Shown piece by piece: positions 1 to 11,800 of a stretch of DNA of 64,000 nucleotides (positions within the stretch are counted from its first letter, which is position 1; each line of letters opens with the position of its first letter). Made by a program: the position numbers and the translations under genes. The stretch is from assembly GCF_033958435.1 (NCBI RefSeq), contig NC_134138.1:78850298-78914297 (forward strand), read 5' to 3'. The notes under the pieces are model-generated. The model did no database searches. It had not been told where the DNA came from and saw nothing but the letters and a program-made list of their open reading frames with translations. Source of the stretch: Carettochelys insculpta. Its lineage: Eukaryota; Chordata; Testudines; Carettochelyidae.

Positions 1-277
1 TAGACTCTGACAAAGGCTCACATCCCCCTGTCTGATCTGACTTGTTTGTAGCTCTTTTGATAAGTACTGTTGATACTAGGCCATTTCTACCTCGCTGAAT
101 AGACCTTGTCAGCTCTGGCCCTCCCTCTTACTGGGACCCCACTCTTTAAAATATCCCTCTGAAACCACCCCCCCACCTCATGCATCTGATGAAGTGGGTC
201 TTTGCCCATGAAAGCTTATGCTCCAAAATATCTGTTAGTCTATAAAGGTGCCACAAGAGTTCTTGTTGTTACAGATA
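1..277 (+). mobile_element. Penelope-like element 3' end, possibly starting before the window
   Basis: This is the 3' untranslated tail of a Penelope-like retroelement. The diagnostic part is at 181-277: a block reading GATGAAGTGGGTCTTTGCCC, then a GAAAGCTTATGCTCC-like block, TCTGTTAGTCTATAAAGGTG and a final GTTACAGAT. The same order of blocks occurs at the 3' end of the coding copy at 17.8-19.66 kb and at 44,984-45,115. Positions 1-180 fit the upstream 3' UTR, but that part is recognised less surely. No coding sequence is visible. Confidence 0.7.
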
Positions 278-531
278 TGTAATATCTAGTGCTTGAAAAA
301 AAAAAATACAAGAGGGTATATGATTGCTAATTACAAGGAGATTTAAAAAAAGGTATAAAATGGAAAGAGATTATTGTGTGGCAAAGGGGAAAAGAATAGT
401 GGCCTAAAATTAATGCAAAGAAGATTTAATTTAACCATTAGAAGAATTAAAGAGTAAACAGTTGCACTAACACAGTAACTTGCCAAAGAAAGTAGCTGAC
501 GCTGCATCTCTAAGGGTTTAAGAACAAACTG

Positions 532-889
532 AGGCGATGGCTACACTACCCCTCCCTTTCGGAAGGGCCATGTAAATTACAGCTGTTTGAAAATGAAAGT
601 GAGCTGCTGATATGAATATGCAGTACCTCATTTGCACAACAGCAGCCACCTGACCCATCCAAAGTGCTGATCTCAAACTAAAAATAGCTTTTGAAATCAG
701 GGCACCCTTTTGAAGGGACCCCGGCTACACAGCTATTTTTAGTTTGAAATCAGCACTTTTAACGGATTGGGTGGCTGCCATTATGAAAATAAGGCAGTGA
801 ATATTCATATCAGCACCTCATTCACATTTTCTACAGGCCATAATTTACATGTCCCTTCTGAAAGGAAGGGGTTGTGTAGCCACAGCCTT
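532..889. mobile_element. Foldback MITE, Harbinger-like ends
   Basis: This is a non-coding palindromic element of about 358 bp. The left end reads GGCTACACTACCCCTCC and the right end is its imperfect complement, ending GGTTGTGTAGCCACAGCC. The interior is also inverted: AAAGTGCTGATCTCAAAC at about 660 pairs with GTTTGAAATCAGCACTTT at about 742, so each arm is about 150 bp. A related but shorter copy lies at 30,148-30,379. No target duplication could be fixed, so the superfamily is inferred from the GGCTACxTCTACAC-like end shared with the other MITEs here. Confidence 0.7.
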
Positions 890-1269
890 AGAAGCTAAAA
901 GCATTAGTGTAAAAAGCAAACATTTTTGTGGAGAGGGATGAAATTGTTAACCCAGTAAGGTCCTTTACAACTCTAGTGGTTTGACAGACAATGAGAAGGG
1001 ATAATGCTTTAGATAAGGTTGTGACTTTCATGCCCCTTGTCTACAAATGTCTGGCAGCGTTCAAGTAAGCTTTCCCCAGTGGGGTCATTTTATAAATGAC
1101 ACAAGATTTAATAAAAACTTGCTTGTGCTGAACAGGCAAAGAAATATTTCTTTTCACAACAACCAACACATTTTCCCAGGGGGAGTATTGCTATGGATTG
1201 TCTCCTCTACGGCAGCTGAAAAGATCACATTCTTACCATATCAACAATTTGGTTCCTAGGCACCATGTG

Positions 1270-1700
1270 ATTCAAGCATGCTTTTGTAACACCAACAAAC
1301 CCAGTTTGCCAGCACCAAGGACTGAACCTGCAATCATAGGGGCTAAAGCCCTGTGCTCTACTGCATGCACTAAAGGCCAGCTAGCTATCAGCCAAGGCTG
1401 TAGAGCAGAAACTTCACACACCCTGGCATGAGGTCTCAGTACTTCTGAGTACTACATGCTTCCATGAGCTGAGGAAGCACGTCCCGAGCTTCTGAGACCT
1501 TCCAACAGTTCATCCCGTACAAGCCTCCAACTGTAACACCGACACTCCTAGGTTGCCAGCACCAGGGATTGAACCCACAAGCGCATCACCCCTCTGTAGC
1601 TGGCCTTTAGCTCATGCAGTCGAGCGGAGCTTTAGCCCCTGTGTTCACAGGTTCAATCCCTGATGCCAGCAACCTGGGTCTGTCAGTGTTATATTTTTAA
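1270..1700. repeat. tRNA-type SINE fragments in opposing orientation
   Basis: Three pieces of one tRNA-like SINE lie together. On the minus strand, about 1,280-1,400 and 1,545-1,600 carry a complement of the B-box-like GGTTCAATCCC followed by TGGTGCTGGCAA. On the plus strand, 1,605-1,680 reads TAGCTCATGCAGTCGAGC and ends GTTCAATCCCTGATGCCAGC. The A-box-like and B-box-like spacing is that of a tRNA-derived SINE. The copies are degraded, and the parent tRNA is not identifiable by eye. Confidence 0.5.
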
Positions 1701-2040
1701 ACCCATTTCTGAATGGTGCAAAGTCTAAAGTACGTCTTTTTAAAGAGTACATGTGTGTGTGCACATTGCCCCCACCCCGATCCCAATGTTCTCTCAAAGT
1801 CATTCCATACAAGGATAATAAAGCATAGCATCCACAGTATTTTTGAGTACAGAGGCACTCCAAAATATATTCAAGTTTTAAAAGGACATATCCTGCAACT
1901 GATTTTTTTAACAAAGAAATACCTTTAGCATTCAATGGCAATTCCCCTCCATAGCGTGATGTAAGTTTTAATACTGGATAACAGCTGATCTGCATTACAG
2001 TCAAACACTGTGCAGATTTATCTCAAACAAGCAAACCTGT

Positions 2041-2217
2041 GACACTTAGACTAGCAAATTTATTAGGTCATGAGCTTTCATGGGTAAAACACTATTCATA
2101 TAAAGAAGTGGGCTTTACCCCGAAAGCTCATGACTGACTAAATTTGTTAGTCTCTGCTGTGCCAGAGGACTGCTTGTTATATGTGAAGCCACAGACTAAC
2201 ACGTCTACCTCTCTGAG
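2041..2217 (+). mobile_element. Penelope-like foldback insertion (short)
   Basis: An inverted arm (ACTAGCAAATTTATTAGG to the ATGAGCTTTCATGGG block) is followed at once by the same sequence in forward orientation (AAGTGGGCTTTACCCCGAAA to AATTTGTTAGTCT), and then by the terminal GACTAACACGTCTACCTC tail. The layout matches the foldbacks at 11.8, 33.0 and 44.5 kb, but the inverted arm is shorter and more diverged. Confidence 0.65.
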
Positions 2218-3559
2218 ACATTTATTTTAAAATCCAGTATCTAGTAACGATGGTGGTATATGAATAAAGTTTTGAACTCATGTAAATAAAGCTAACAAAA
2301 CTGGGACTGGGCCTAGAAACACAGCGGTATGTGATCAAAACTGAGTCTACAGCCCATCTTTACTGGAGAACTGATATTTTCCCCATAATTTTTCAAGTTG
2401 AAAACATTAACTTACTCCACAGTCCTCTACAGCAGTTGCTGGAGAATCTTCCACTGCACAATGTCATATGAAGAGCTGGGCGTGAATTATTTTATGAGCA
2501 CAATTCTAATGGTGTTACTTTACTTCTTCAGGTTCAAAAAGAAGCCAAAGAAAAATCAATGCCTATTTGTGCTGCTGAAGCTTAACCGTAAGATTCATTA
2601 TTAACAGTTGCTACAAAAGTCCTTCAAAATATTGCGAGACTTGCATAACTTTTGCTAAGGTATGGCATTGCTATTGCTCACAACCTTTTTGTGTTAAGTA
2701 CTTGAGACTATAAAAGAAAATGAACAAAAACTGGATTACGTATTTAAGCTGAAGACTACAATGGCAGCGTTTTATTGTAATACAAAAGTTGTAACCATTG
2801 TACAAGAAACACATGAACCTTAAACATCCCAGAGGATTGATAACTAAAATCCCTGAGGAGTTTGTAATTGACTTTGATAGCTAGAGGTCACGACTCCCCC
2901 TCTTCTCCCCTCATTTCCTCAAAAAAATAAAAAATGCAAGTCAAGGCATTACTATTGTCTTGCACAGACTCAATCATCTGAACGGAATCAATTTGATTGT
3001 GAAAAACAAAATGAAGCAAACTTTATAAGGTCATGTAGCTCCTGGTTATCATGAGACATGCATTATTAAATAAGTCTAACAGCTGTAAGGGGGGAAAAAA
3101 AGAAAATGATTGACGGAACAATCTCTAATTTTTCAAGACAACTTTCCCCTTACATGGTCTTTACATACAATTCCATTTAAGTCAATTTAATTTATCAATT
3201 AAACTGGAAATTTCCTTTCAAATGGGAGGAATTTGTGTCATCTGCAACATGAAGACTGCCCCTTACTGGAAGCAAAACATTTGATGTGGATGGAGCAAAA
3301 AGCTAGTCAGCAGATTGTGAGGACACCAATATTCTTCCTCCCCAGCATCCTCAGAGCACTTAAAATGATCAGGGTCCATTAGCTTCTAAAAGTGCTTGCT
3401 CAAAACAAGCAGCTCAACTTAAACCACATTCATTTACTAATTTTATATACTTTACATTTCTTCCTCCTAAAAATGAATGCCAGCAGAAAAGCCAGCCATA
3501 GAAACTTCCAGGAAGTGGCATTAAAAAAAGAATGACTCTCTCAGTACTTGAGACACACA
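2218..3559. other. No gene or repeat recognised
   Basis: AT-rich single-copy-looking DNA. The only open frames are short and lack splice or codon support. I see no RNA gene or repeat boundary here. Confidence 0.5.
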
Positions 3560-3977
3560 GGCTACATCTACACTACAGCAATCCATCGATAGACGTTACT
3601 GTCAGTTGATATCTGTCAACAAGACTTCTGTCGACAGCTCGCAGCCACACATGAACATGGATCACTCTGTTGATCTGCTCTGTTGACAGAGTGGCCGGAC
3701 TGTTCGGATGCTCTTGACAGAACTGTCAACCAGAAGCCCAGTAGACAGGGCCACCCAGTGATCCAGAAACCTTTTCTGTTGAGAGAGAGCCCTCCAGAGC
3801 ATCCCCATTGCTTTTTCGTCTACAGATTCTGTCAAGAAAGGCACTCTGCCTCGTGAAGAAAAGGCAGGAGGCGGTCAACAAAACGGCCAAGCTCTACTGA
3901 CAGTATGTCATCAGAACCCATTTCAGTGTGGAAGTTCTGCAGGTTTTGTCAACAAAACTCTAGTGTAGATGTAGCTT
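3560..3977. mobile_element. MITE, Harbinger-like, TCGACAGA family
   Basis: The left end GGCTACATCTACACTAC matches the complement of the right end CTAGTGTAGATGTAGCTT. The interior is rich in the hexamer-like words GTCGACAG, GTCAACA and CTGTTGACAGA in both orientations, which is typical of the family also present at 13.1, 15.7, 30.86/36.7 and 57.0-57.9 kb. It is non-coding. The open frame on the minus strand inside it is fortuitous. Confidence 0.75.
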
Positions 3978-6850
3978 AGGAGCTTATGTTTTTAGCCTCT
4001 GAAAATGATATGATTCAAGGCTGCATGATGGAGGAAGATTGAGCACCAGGTGCTCTTTTGTTCATCAAAACATGAGCAGAAAAGAGTGCCAGAGTATAGG
4101 AGCTGGATAACTATATGAACCTCTCTTGCTGTGCAATATGTTCAACTTCACTTAGGGTTTATGCATGACACCAGCGTCTACTGAGCAAATAGTAGTAGTC
4201 CCACACAAGCATAATGAAGTTAGTAAGGACTTGCAATGTTTATATGTGCTTCAGGCTCCCCGAATCAAATCACCATCTTCTGCATTAAAGAGCCTTGTGT
4301 TATCCACAACTTACAGAAATAAAAGTCTGAACTTTGAAGCTGAACATACTGTGCCTTATATTTTGGAAGCTTGTAATTTAAAAGGTATACAGTAAGCTAG
4401 GCTGCTGAACCAGTGTAATAAAACTTGTGGGAAAATGTGGTTTTCATGAAGTACTTTAGCATTCATAGTTAAACATGTTTATTACATATACATGGAAAGA
4501 TGTTCAAGTGATTATCACCCTAGTCAGGGAGCAAAGGTGAAGGATGCCTTTGATCAATTCCTTAACATGTTTCTTATAGTGAGTTAATACTCTGGTTACA
4601 CTCAAAAAGTTCAACTCCTAATATTAACCTCTCCCTTTTTTTTTTTTTTAATTTTATCAGAGAAAAAAAAAATCACTGAATAGTTTTCTTTGCCATGCTA
4701 ATTGAAAATTTGCTTTAGGCCATGCAACAGAATAATCCTTTTGAATAGCACAGCTGACTAAATGAATAAACAGTAACACTTTCTCTAATTCAGAGAAGTG
4801 GGCATATCATTAAATTATCTCATAGCAATCATACAACATATTGCAAAAGCCAAAATGACACATCATTAAATTATGGTTTTTTCCTTCTTCCCCAGGCAAA
4901 TGCAGATTAAGTGAAGTCAATGACTTCACTTTATGGCATTAAGTTAAACTGTACAATTTAAAAGGAAGAGAAAAAAAAAAGTACTGTGTACTTTGTTCTA
5001 AGGTGGCAGACCTGATGTGATTGCTGAAAAGTCATTCACTTATGTAATCAGCCATTAGCTGTCATGTATGGTCACAGTGGAAGGGACCACACTAATATAC
5101 CCTAAATTAATTCCAGATCAATGCATACTATTTCTCTGGCATTGGCTTAGTGAAAGCCTGCCACTCTGCAACAGAGGAGGGAATTACTACTGTAAACCCA
5201 CAGGTATACTTCTTTAGCAAAATACTGGATTCACACATACAGAGTGAGAATCTGGCTACTTCATTTAGAAGAAAGAAGCTGTAATTAGCTAACCTAACAA
5301 TAGTTATAGCAGTCTTACAAAATACTTAACAGTATCTTGCGCATGTCAGACATCTTAACCATATTATAGCTCTTTTGAAAGTATATGCAAATAGCTGATA
5401 CTCATCAAATTATATATTACCTGCAGCATGTCACCCACACGGAAAAGGCTTATTTTATTATTTTACTGTAGACTGGTTGTTTAGTCACATGGCTGGTTTT
5501 TACCCTATTATGTTAATGTTGTTCATATATATAAGTGTAGGGAGCCCCATAAAACTCTCCCTCTACTACACCTTCAGAGCTGACAAATCAAAATGACTTA
5601 ACCTGGAAACATTTTTTTTGGTGGTAGTATCTGTCCCTATTTCCTGGAGGCTTCTGTTCAGAAAATAAGAAAAAAAAATAATAATTTTATATCCATTTAC
5701 TTTTCAATAGAAGGAAATCCCTCCACATTACTTGCAGCTAGCACACAGTATTATTCATGTTGTAACAGTAAAGAAAGTTCATTCATGTAAGTAAATACAC
5801 TATCCATCCTTGCTCCCACCCCTTACCCTCACTACCACTACTGAAATCCACATGCTCACTGAAACAGATTACATTCCAAGTAGAGTATCAGTGCTTGCCT
5901 GTAAATCAGCATAAATGTTTGGTTGGATTTTTCCCCCCTTCTGTGAAGCCTCATGATGAAGCAGGATGCTCATCAAGGTCACAGTAAAATTGTGATGTTT
6001 AGTCTCATAGACAAGATGCTACGACAAAAAAAAAAAATCAAAGGCAAACATAATTAAACATGTTTGAAGTTTGCTATTTGCCTGCCTTCTGTGGCATCAC
6101 ATCTTCAGAGATGGAGTGGAGGGTGATATGGTGAGGCAGGTTGGTTAGCTTAGGCACCAGCTATGCTGAAAGGTGAACACGAGATCTGGCATTTTGCAGG
6201 GTAGTTTGTTCAGAACTGAGCTGCTACCTTCACTGAATTTTTAGAAAGAGATTACAGCCACCTGGGCCTGTTCCCACTCCCACTTCTGTAGAGTTTTGCC
6301 ACGAACTTCCAGGGGAGCAAAACTGGTCACCTGGCCTACTAGACTTTTTTGTATGCCCTGTTAACAGTTGAGTACAGTATGATTTCAGTTTCTTTTGTGA
6401 CAAATGTCAAGCCCCAGGAAGATCAATGTGTATTTTTTTTAAAAAGGGGGTGGGGGGAGAGCAGGAAAACAAAACTGGCACAGAGAGGGAGCATTAGAGA
6501 AACAGGCAATTACCAAAGGACCTGGTTAAAAAGTTAAAATATGCAGACCAAATTCAGTTACCGAATTGCATTGCATAAAAGCCTGAGATACAAACAGAAC
6601 TGCCCTACAACTACAAGAGCTGCTGCTAAAATGCACTCTGTAAAGAGACTGCCACTATTTAGTTGCATACAAACACAAAGAAAACCCAGCTGACGGCTAA
6701 TCAACATAGAAGGCATCATCTCCATCGGCTGCAGCTGCCCAAGGAGTCCCGGCGCTGTTCCTTTAACACCATTCTTGTGAAGCTGAAGCACATAAGTGCT
6801 GCAAAACGGATGTTTACAATGCACTTCCACACAGTGGGACCCAGGCTGGG
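3978..6850. other. AT-rich DNA without recognised genes
   Basis: This long AT-rich interval has short homopolymer runs (about 4,625-4,670, 6,025-6,040 and 6,430-6,445). No splice-flanked open frame, RNA gene or full repeat was recognised. Its right end grades into the CpG island. Confidence 0.5.
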
Positions 6851-6879
6851 GTGCAACAGAGCCCCTCTATCACAACCCT

Positions 6880-8260
6880 CTCAAAGAAAGAGACCGCGAG
6901 GAGATCTCGGACTTCAAGCGACTCCACCGCCTGCCCTCTCTCCAGACGAGGAGTTTCAACCCTACACTTGCAAAGGCATGAAAGTGAGACCTGTCTGCAG
7001 GAAGGACTGGAACCGGGGACTTACTTGCCAATGTGCTTGCGTCAGGCGAGCTGCTGTCCCTTGCAGAGCTTGTCCTCCTCGGATCTCCTCCAAGAGCTAT
7101 GGCCAAAGTATTTCCAACCCGCTCCGGCACATCTCCGCGGCTTATTTGGCGTAATAAAGAAAATCGCTGCCCTCCTCGCCCCCGAGCTCGGCACCCATGG
7201 TTCAAAATCGCAGCCGCCGGGAAGTTCCTTTCTCACTGGTGTGTAAACCCAAACAACCCGGGGGGAAGTGGCTGGCGAGCTCTCCAACTCCGGAGCGGAA
7301 TGACGCCGCCGTGCCAGCTGGCGGGGGCATGCAAGGGGGTTACTTGCCGTCCACCCAAACAAGCAAAGGGATAAAGAGGAGGGAGGGGGGAGCGCCGCCC
7401 TTTCAGCAGCAGAGCGAGGCGAGCCGGTGTTGAAGCACCTGCTGCAGCAGCAGCGCGGCGCCCCAGTGCCTGCCGCGGCCGGGGGCGCTGTCCATCCCCG
7501 CTGGGGTGGAGCGGAGCTCCCGGGAGCCCCCGCGAGCTGCCCGCCGCCCTCCAGACCCCGACACTCGCTTCCTGCTCGGCTCGCCACCTCCTCGCCCCAG
7601 CTCCCGCAAGGCTGCGCGGCCCGGGGCTTCTGCTCCCGGAGCTGGGGAGGAAATCCGGCCTCGGGCAGGTCCCTGGCCGAGCCCTGCTGGGCCGATCAGC
7701 CCCCCGCAGGCGGAGAGGGTAGTCCAGCCGGCGGGCAACTCACAGCAAGCGCCTCGGCGAAGCGCGGCGGGCGAGCTGCGGGAGACGGGGCCGGGCGCGG
7801 GCCGCCACCCGCGGGGCAGCCCCTGGGACCCGCGCTCGCCAGGCTCAGCACCGGCACGGGGAGGCGGCTTCCCGCTGCCATCCGAGCCCCCGCCAGGCCG
7901 TCCCACGTGACTGGGAGAAGTTGCTGCTGCCGGGGAGATCGCTGTCGAGGGGGCGGAAAGGCAAAGCGGCGGCTCCGGAGGGAGAGAGTGGAGCCTGCCA
8001 ACCCCACCCCGGCTGGGGCCCCGCAACCAGGCCGAGCGTGGCCCAGCGAGCCCCGTGCCGCGAGAACCTGCCACCTCCACCTGGGGCCCCAGAGATCCGG
8101 CCAACCGGTGGGCTCTGCCGCCCTCCGAGCCCCTGGGAGGAATAAAGCGCCAGCACCACGTTTGCCACCCCAGTGTCGCTTCTGCTATTGTACCACTCCC
8201 CCTGCCCCAGCCCCAGCTCCCTCCTGGCCACCAGGGCTGGCCAAAGTACCCCAGAACCTT
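6880..8260 (-). promoter_or_regulatory. CpG island, probable promoter with a minus-strand first exon
   Basis: About 1.4 kb is strongly GC-rich and full of CpG, in sharp contrast to its AT-rich, CpG-poor flanks. A CACGTG E-box lies at 7,904-7,909 (read GTCACGTG on the minus strand) and a GC-box-like GGGGGCGG at about 7,949. On the minus strand, CAA|GTAAGT gives a consensus 5' splice site: the intron would begin at 7,024 and the exon would end at 7,025. Several long open frames cross the island in many frames, as expected from GC content, so none is called as coding. CpG islands commonly mark vertebrate promoters; the direction of transcription is inferred from the donor. Transcription could be bidirectional, and the gene is not identified. 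Confidence 0.75.
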
Positions 8261-8503
8261 GCCCTGGAACGGAATGGGAACAGGGACGGGCTGATAGCTC
8301 CTGTCCCCCCTCCCCCGCCTGTCTCAATGGAGAACTTCAGCCCCGCGTTGTACCTTGACAATTATGTGCCCGGAAACCAAACAGGGCCGGCCAAGCTTTC
8401 ACCCAACCCGCAGGGAGCGTACCCTGACATCGGAACACATGGCTTCCAAAAGTCGGCCCCGGCCAGCCCTGCAATGGCAACTGTTTTAATTGGGCACCTG
8501 TAG

Positions 8504-10204
8504 CTAATTTAGGCGTGTGTGCGTTCTTTCACCACCTCTTCTCTTATAGTACGTCATGCAATGCAATGCTGTCCCCATTGTCTAGCTTGTCATGTGGTTA
8601 GTCCTTGGCAGATGGGAAGTATAATCCATCAAGTTCTATATTCAGCAAGTTATCTAGCACTTTTTTAAACAAGAGATTCATTTAAAGCTACAGGGAGCTT
8701 TCCATAGTAAAGGAAATGCTACTGTCCTCAACCCCTACCTTGTCAATCAAACTATATAATCCAGAACCCCTTGGCTGTGATCTAAATTGGGCCCTGGCCC
8801 TTTCATTTTGTTGTGGTTCTATCTGCTACTGGAACTAACACTTTGTTCACTGCTCTTGTCTGCAAATAGATTAGCAATGGCCTAGACTGCCTCATTGGAA
8901 TGGCTGATTATTTATGGAGCATCTCAGAGCTGAGGGTTGTCTCCAGCTGTTATCACTAAGGTATTTAAGATACACCCAATGCCTCCCCCTAATGCTGTAT
9001 TTAAGACACAGTCATAACTAGTTGCAATTTCAAAGGGTAAATGGTATTTATAGCATGCCTTGTATTTATGAGGTGTGGATGAAGGAGAAGAGATAATGTT
9101 GGGGAAATTATGATGAATATGGCCCTGGATTCTGCACTGGTGCTAAAAGTTAGGTAGTGCAAGGAGGGATGATGCAGCCAGAAGCAAAGAGCCAAATTAG
9201 AGGCAGTGTCAGTTTTTGTACCAGGATTTGTTGGGGGGTTGGGAGGGGACATTTCTTTTGGTGGAGGGGGGAGGGCTTGGTAGAATAGTGAATAAAGCAG
9301 GTTCTGGGTTTTATGATTACTGGCCTTCCAATTGTATCCATCCATGTGTGGAATACATTGTTGGGTGCACCAAGGCATGTGTGGATGTGTACCACCAATA
9401 GAAACATATGCTGCCGTACGTGGGCATTTATGGGTGCTCTGCCAATCGGCTGGGCAGCAGCTGGATCCCACCTGGGTGATATCCCAAGCACAGAGGTTAC
9501 AGGGAACACTGTTCCTGGACAAATTTTAAGGCAGTGTTGCACTGTGGTGCATTGGCTTCTCACTTCTGTCCCTGCAACACAAGCAGCTGTGTTTGTATTT
9601 TAGACTGTGGTAGAATGCAGGTGCTATGTCTGGGTATTTGCTGCTGGGGAGGTCAGCTAAGACAATGCCAAGACCGTTGTCAGAGTAGGAAGAACACCTA
9701 CACTCTCTGTATTCACAGGTTGGAAATACTGAAGGAATGTGTTTTGTATTGGATCTCTTGAGATCCAAGCAGCGGAGCTGGGATTGTGCAGGACTGTTGT
9801 GGGGAGAGGCCTCACAGCCTGTAGGTGGGTAGTAGAAGAGACTGGGGTTTATTTATTTATTTTGCATATGTAGAAGAGATACAAAGGGGGAGGCTCTGGC
9901 AAATCCTGCCTTTCCAGGAGCCCCTTTAACGGCTCAGTGAAAGCAAGGAAGGAAAGGGAGGGGGGAAGAAGTGACACAGTTCATGTGCTGACAGCTACCA
10001 GGCCTCCTGTCTTTCTTTTCCTCTCCTGTAGTTGGTGCATGGAGAAGCTGAGGCTGCGCTTGTAGAGGGATGAGAGGAATCAAAGTGTACAGCCATGTGG
10101 ACAGTGGGGCGACGGTGAGGGGAATGGTGGGGGAAGACAGCATTTATGGACAAAGCAGTGTGCCTAAGAAGTCCTGAAGCCATGGCAGTGCTGGGAAAGG
10201 CTCC
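8504..10204. other. No gene recognised
   Basis: Base composition returns to AT-rich just after the CpG island. G-rich patches occur at about 9,225-9,275. No repeat with clear ends and no splice-supported coding exon was found. Confidence 0.45.
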
Positions 10205-10396
10205 ACAGGCTTGTAGCACTTACCACTGGAATGCGTTATCTAGGGAGGTGGTGAAATCTCCATCTCTATAGGTTTTTAAGTCCTGGCTTAACAAGGTCCT
10301 GGCTGGGATGACTTAGTTGGGATTGATCCTTCTTGGGGCAGGGGGCTGGACTCGTTGACCTCCTGAGGTTCCTTCCAGCCCTATGATTCTATGAAA
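10205..10396 (+). mobile_element. CR1 LINE 3' end
   Basis: The block with GGAGGTGGTGAAATCTCC, TTTTTAAGTCCTGGCTT and GACCTCCTGAGGTTCCTTCC, ending in CCCTATGATTCTATGA, is the standard CR1 3' terminal region, with its ATTCTATGA-type end at 10,384-10,396. It is 5'-truncated, as most CR1 copies are, and non-coding here. Confidence 0.9.
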
Positions 10397-10454
10397 TATT
10401 GCAGATTCTACTTGTAAGAAACTGCAGCTTTAAACACTGCATAGGCCTGTAGAG

Positions 10455-10862
10455 CAGGGGTGTCCAATATATTTGCCACTTGCCATGTGTGGTGAATAGC
10501 ACACTGCATTGTGGGGAATGCCAGGGTGGCCAACCCCAGTTTCAAGCCACAATGCAGCCCTTGGAGACTTTATATGCAGTTCCTCTGCGCACACATCCTG
10601 CTGCTTGGTGGCAAGAAGTACCAGGCTGCAGCCACCCTGGCAGTGGACCTAGCTGCTCTGGTGAGTTGCTGGCATTGAATTACAATGTGGGGGATGGGGT
10701 GTCTGGCTTTGGGGGCAAGATGGAGGCCATGTATGTGGGGGGCTGGGACTGCCTGGCTCTGGAGAAGGGGAGGGGCGTTAATTTAGAGGAGGGAGGGATG
10801 TGGCAAATATGGAATGAGGACAACCACACCTATGGTGACCTTTGAATTCCTATTGGACACTG
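10455..10862. mobile_element. hAT-type non-autonomous element
   Basis: The left end CAGGGGTGTCCAATA is complementary to the right end TATTGGACACTG, giving about 12-15 bp terminal inverted repeats of the CAGGGGT hAT/Charlie style. The interior is G-rich and non-coding. A convincing 8-bp target duplication was not seen, so the superfamily is a family-resemblance call. Confidence 0.65.
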
Positions 10863-10919
10863 CTACTCACCTCTATTGCCTGCCCCAGAGCTAGGGTTAA
10901 ACCTCTCTGAGGCTCACTA

Positions 10920-11800
10920 TGGAGCCGCTGCAAGAGAGAGCGATCTTACCGGGGGAGCTGGTGTAACCTGGGCACAGCAGGGATGGGCTAATTCTGCTCT
11001 GCCAGGGCCCTCAGGGAAGGCAGCAGCGGCTGCCACACCGCGGTAACATCCCCCCCACGCCAGCTGCAGACACAGGGGGCAGGACGGGGGCAGGGTGGGC
11101 GGGGCTGGCTCTGAACGCGTGCCGGGATAGGCTGTTGCTCGGCCCCACCCATAGCGGGGCGCTCCAGCGGGCTGAGCTCTGGCGCCCCTCCGTGGCCGGT
11201 TGATCTGGCGCGGCTCAGCGCCTTGGCTCCATGCTGCTGAAGCGCGGCCGCGCCAGGCTGCTGGTGCTGCAGTCCGGTGACTGCTTCTTCCCTCAGCCGC
11301 CCGCTCAAGCGCAGCGCCGGGGAGAGACATGTAAAGCGCGAGGCCGCCCGGGCAAACGCCTTATTTGCACAGGCACCCCGAGACTGGGCGTTGTAAACGT
11401 ACGTAACCCTGCTGGGGTCTGGCGTGGCGGCGACCCCCCGGTCGCCCCTCCTGGGCGGGCTTGAAGCTAGCCGATGAGATCTCCGAGCAGGATTTCGGTA
11501 GGTCGAACCCACTCGCCCTGGGACCAGATCGCGTTGAGATGACTCATTTCGCCCCACTGACGCTATGTGGAGCTACAGAGACAGGAAACATCTTACCTCT
11601 GGAAGCGGCACCGTTGTCTTTACTTTGACCAGCAACCGTGCACTCCTCTTGAGGCGACGGGCTAAGCGGCTTGAGGAGCGGGGGCTTTATTAAAAAGTTC
11701 AGGCACCCCGGTTCTAGAGGTAATGCCCCGTCGCTGAGGAAGCCGGGGGGTGAGTTGGGAACCTGTTCCCAAGGATTTGCGATTGGATAAGACAAGCGAG
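10920..11800 (-). promoter_or_regulatory. Second CpG island with minus-strand splice donors
   Basis: GC- and CpG-rich sequence from about 10,920 to 11,560, with a less dense shoulder to 11,800. Two consensus 5' splice sites face left on the minus strand. One is CCCCG|GTAAGA, with the intron starting at 10,949. The other is CCAGAG|GTAAGA, with the intron starting at 11,596. The second would end an exon occupying about 11,597-11,790, which reads open on the minus strand but shows no recognised protein domain. I infer alternative first exons of a leftward transcript, possibly the one leaving the island at 6.9-8.3 kb. A long non-coding RNA is equally possible. Confidence 0.55.

Noticed and set aside
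1595..1695. Possible functional tRNA gene
   Set aside because: Only A-box-like and B-box-like words of a SINE are present. No cloverleaf with a paired acceptor stem could be drawn, and related pieces lie beside it.
7427..8503. 358-codon plus-strand open frame, and several long minus-strand frames, in the CpG island
   Set aside because: GC-rich DNA lacks stop codons in many frames at once. The translations are Pro/Arg/Ala/Gly-rich with no recognisable domain, and opposite-strand frames are as long.
10917..11557. Long minus-strand frames of 137 and 189 codons in the second CpG island
   Set aside because: Open through composition. No domain is recognised, and only the splice-donor signals were kept as evidence.
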